DNA of 64,000 nucleotides from Medakamo hakoo (taxonomy: Eukaryota; Chlorophyta; Trebouxiophyceae; Coccomyxaceae). Below are positions 61,332-64,000 of this stretch, one piece after another. The notes under the pieces were generated by a model. It was not told the DNA's origin. It did not search any database and worked only from the letters and a program-made list of their open reading frames with translations. How positions within the stretch are numbered: position 1 is the stretch's first letter; every line of letters starts with the position of its first letter. The translations under genes and the position numbers were made by a program. The DNA is taken from positions 248,001-312,000 of the forward strand of contig CP089460.1 of the NCBI GenBank assembly GCA_026636295.1, in the 5' to 3' direction.

Positions 61332-63630
61332 TCACGGCGTCTTGGGCGACGGCGGCTCGGAGTCGGCCCCACCGTTCGGCTTAAACTTGTCCGGCAGGGT
61401 CGCGCCGCCGCCGCCGCCCCACAGGTTGGACAGGAATTTGAAGGAGTCCTTCGGGTACCGCTTCTGGCCGTCCTTGTAGTCGACGTACGTGATGCCGAAG
61501 CGCTTGGCAAAGCCGTCCGCCCCTGGTTGGGTGGGTGTGGTGGGGAAAAAGGGAAGGGTGCGTGAGGGCGAGGCAGTTCCGTTTTTGTTTCGCGCGGGCG
61601 CGCGCAACCTTCACCCCCCCTCCATCCATCCATCCATCCCATCCCATCCATCCACCTCCCACGCACATTCAAAGTTGTCCAGCAGCGACCACGCAAAGTA
61701 CGTCTTCAGCGGCACGCCGTCCTCACGCACAGCGTCGGACGCAGCCTTCAAGTACGAATCGTAGAAGTCCACGCGGAACTGGTCGTGCAGCACGGCCGGG
61801 AAGGGCAGCGAGTCTTCCTGCGGCACGGACACGCCGTTCTCCGTCACGGCCATCTCGCCCGGCTTGTACCGGTTGTTCAGGTACGCCAACGCCTTGCGGA
61901 AGCCCCAGGGCGTGACGATGAGCCAGGACGAGTCCGCGACGGGGCCCAGGGGCGCGCCCTTGGCGTCCTGCTCCAGGGTCTCGTAGTTGGCCAGGCCCAG
62001 GCCTTCCGGGTTGTTGGCGCCGGGGGACGCCTTGACGTAGCGCGTGGTGTAGGCCTGGGATGATGGGGGGAGCAGGGGTGGGGGACGCGGAGGGGTGTGT
62101 GTGTGTCAGTGTGCGCGTGAGGGTGTGTGACGCTGGTGTTTGCCGTGCGCGCCGGTGTTTTGTAGGCGCCGGTGTTTGCCGCGCGCGCCGTCCCCCCGCC
62201 CGGCTCGTCCTGCTTGTCGCGCAGGGCGAGAAGGGCCGCCGCACGCTCGACTAGCCCCCATGCCAAGCCACGCACACAAAAAAAACAAACGCACATTGAA
62301 CGAAAACAGGTCCATGCTGCCCTTGAGCGCCGCCGCCAGTTCCGGCGTGATCTGGCCCAGGCCGGGCGGCGCGTGCTTCAGCACCGAGTCCGGGTACTTG
62401 CCCAGGTACAGCGGGTCCGCGAACAGGCCGTAGTGGTAGTCCCGGTGGATCTGGGCGGCCTCCACGTCGGCGGGCGAGTCGGTCAGGGGCTCGCCCCACT
62501 CGCCGTCCAGGTTCATGGACAGCTTGCCGCCCGGGACGGACGCCCGGAACGCCTTGGCGGCCTTGGCGTGGCCCTCCAGCACGTGCTGCACGCACTGCCA
62601 CGTCTGTTCCACGGACTTGATCCCCGGCGCGTGCACGCCCACGCCGTAGCCCAGCGTGCAGAAGGTGCGCGGCTCGTTGAACGTCGACCAGTTTTTGACC
62701 TTGCCCCCAAACTCCTTGAAGACCAGGGCCGCGTAGCGCGCGTAGTCGTCCACGACCGCGGGGGACGCCCACCCGCCGTACTTGTCCTGGAGCGACTGGG
62801 GCAGGTCCCAGTGGTAGGTCGTCACCCAGGGCTCGATGCCCGCGGCCAGGAGGGCGTCGATGACCCGGTGGTAGAAGGCCAGGCCTTCCGCCGACGGCTC
62901 GCCCGTCGCGGACGGGATGATGCGCGGCCAGGACAGGGACATGCGGAACTTCTTGACGCCCATGGCGGTCATGAGCTCGATGTCCTCCGGGTACTTGTTG
63001 TAAAAGTCGTCGCCGACGGCGGCGGCCTGGGGTTTTGAGGGGGGCGGGGATGATTTTTTTTTTTTTTGGGTGAGACCGGGGAGGTCCCTCTCCCCCTCTC
63101 CCATGTTTCCCGTCTCTCCTCTCCCCGTCCCCCAGCGGCTGGGGCACGACGGCGGTCGGCCGCCCCACCCCGCCGCGTCCCCGGCCGCCCCCCCCCCGGC
63201 AACAACGCACATCATTGGAAAACGTGTCCCACACGGACGGGGACCGGCCGCCCTCGCGGGCGGCGCCCTCGATCTGGTAAGCGGCCGTCGCGACGCCCCA
63301 GTCAAAGGGCGGGCGGGCCGACGCGGCGGCGGCGGTCAGCGAACGGCGGGCGGCGGGCGCGGCCAGCGGGCGCGTGGCTGGTGGTTTTGTTTGGGTGGGT
63401 GGGTGGGTGGTCGCGGGGCGTGAGCGCGCGTCGCGTCTCAGGCGGGACCAGGCCGTGCGAGGCGAGGGTCGTGCCCACGGTTCGGCGCGCGCGCCCGCCC
63501 CCCGCCAGTTTCCCCCGCCTGCCTGTTTCCGCGAAAATAGTTTTTTTCCTGACGCACCTCCCGTGAACACAGGCGCCGCCAGCAACATGACCGCCAGGAA
63601 GACGCGCAGCGAAGTCCGGGACGGCGCCAT
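61332..63630 (-). CDS. Secreted glycoside hydrolase family 1 beta-glucosidase
   Basis: GH1 enzymes split beta-glucosides with retention, using two glutamates. Exons are 63630-63558, 63377-63211, 63026-62295, 62054-61667 and 61522-61332 (516 residues). A signal peptide starts the protein ([19 protein letters not shown]). Motifs are [26 protein letters not shown], the acid/base glutamate in STFNEPRTF, the nucleophile in AVTENGVS, and [17 protein letters not shown] at the end, joined across the last intron. Family members normally carry about ten more residues (a Gly-rich GKxxxGDTGD loop) between VWDTFS and DDFYxxY; here the joint gives [11 protein letters not shown], so the loop is short or a tiny exon was missed. 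All four introns begin GTGCGT. Probably works on wall or secreted glucosides. Confidence 0.93.
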
Positions 63631-64000
63631 ATGAAGGGAGGGTCGGTCTGTGTGGGGCGTGCGTGGCGTCTGGGTGAGCGAAGCATTGAGGCGGGAACGC
63701 GGACGGACGGCGTGAATGCATGCCTCGTGACAGGGCGCATCCAACAAGCCGTCCCACCCCACACACGGCCCGCTCAGCAAGGCCGCCGCGATGTGACCAT
63801 CAGCAAGGGAGCGGGACAAGTGTCAGGAGGGCCCGCACGCCGAAGCGGCTGGGGCTTGACTTCTTCCTGGCGCGCCGTGCGGCCTGCACGCAGGGTGCCT
63901 CAGACCCCCACGCCGCCGGCCGGGCCTGGCGAGCAGGCGAGCCCCGATCGCCGGCCGCCACCAATCGCGTGAGTGAGAGCATGTCGCCACGCACCTGGAC
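63631..64000. other. Upstream region of the GH1 gene to the window edge
   Basis: 370 bp containing the GH1 promoter. A GTGAGTGAG donor-like site on the plus strand at 63970 and a CAG/GTGCGTGG donor-like site on the minus strand at about 63990 suggest that another gene may begin or pass here, but no coding sequence can be supported. Confidence 0.4.

Noticed and set aside
63631-63972. Plus-strand open frame of 113 codons upstream of GH1
   Set aside because: No conserved segment; it overlaps the likely GH1 promoter. A donor-like GTGAGT at its end keeps the possibility open but unsupported.
1-64000. tRNA or rRNA genes
   Set aside because: No cloverleaf with the conserved GTTCRA arm and no rRNA core segment was noticed on either strand by eye; a covariance search was not possible.

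Overview
The window is nuclear DNA from a photosynthetic eukaryote, most probably a compact, very GC-rich green microalga (chlorophyte or prasinophyte grade). I infer this from 50 or so short GT-AG introns, plastid transit-peptide-like leaders, and plant-type families: a CYP97A carotene hydroxylase, a lumenal FKBP16-3-like isomerase, a calcium-dependent protein kinase, a plant-type CBP/p300 acetyltransferase, the ADNT1 carrier, a plastid long-form ribosome hibernation factor and a plastid RimP. A few 3' regions carry TGTAA, the polyadenylation signal known from green algae. GC is about 70% by eye and was not counted. I recognise no tRNA, rRNA, CRISPR array, transposon or virus-derived element. 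The species cannot be named from this sequence.

I place 35 protein-coding genes, about one per 1.8 kb, on both strands. Left part (1-18.5 kb): V-ATPase subunit a (cut by the window edge), GcvT, RAMP4, a nucleoplasmin-FKBP, TRM10, a DUF4336 protein, a small secreted protein, MRNIP, a propeller-like protein, a Pol epsilon histone-fold subunit, a metallophosphoesterase, lumenal FKBP16-3 and a dual-specificity phosphatase. Middle (18.8-47.6 kb): a 1,713-residue CBP/p300 acetyltransferase, an unknown membrane protein, OPA3, CYP97A, a ZW10-like protein, MnmG, a PPR-SMR protein, NAT10/Kre33, ADNT1, a PepD-type dipeptidase and a CDPK. Right part (48.1-64 kb): two secreted Gly/Ala/Ser-rich proteins, an unknown multi-pass membrane protein, RimP, PSRP1/HPF, an MRS2 magnesium channel, ribosomal protein L26, EMC5, a tiny plastid protein, exosome subunit MTR3 and a GH1 beta-glucosidase.

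Packing is tight. Many genes lie head-to-head with 100-250 bp between start codons (RimP/PSRP1, RPL26/EMC5, POLE3-like/metallophosphoesterase, FKBP/TRM10), and some tail-to-tail pairs probably overlap in their 3' ends. One pair, the POLE3-like gene and the propeller-like gene behind it, overlaps by ATGA, which suggests a dicistronic mRNA. Functions lean to RNA modification and translation (TRM10, MnmG, NAT10, PPR-SMR, RimP, PSRP1, L26, MTR3), organelles (GcvT, OPA3, ADNT1, FKBP16-3, CYP97A) and the endomembrane system (RAMP4, EMC5, ZW10, V-ATPase).

The least familiar biology is a small family of secreted proteins. Two clear paralogs (48.1-49.1 and 60.3-61.1 kb) and one possible distant relative (9.8-10.4 kb) share exon design and a GGGAAASSAA core module that is repeated exon by exon. 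Exon boundaries throughout were chosen by reading frame, splice consensus and family alignment from memory; none is backed by transcript data.
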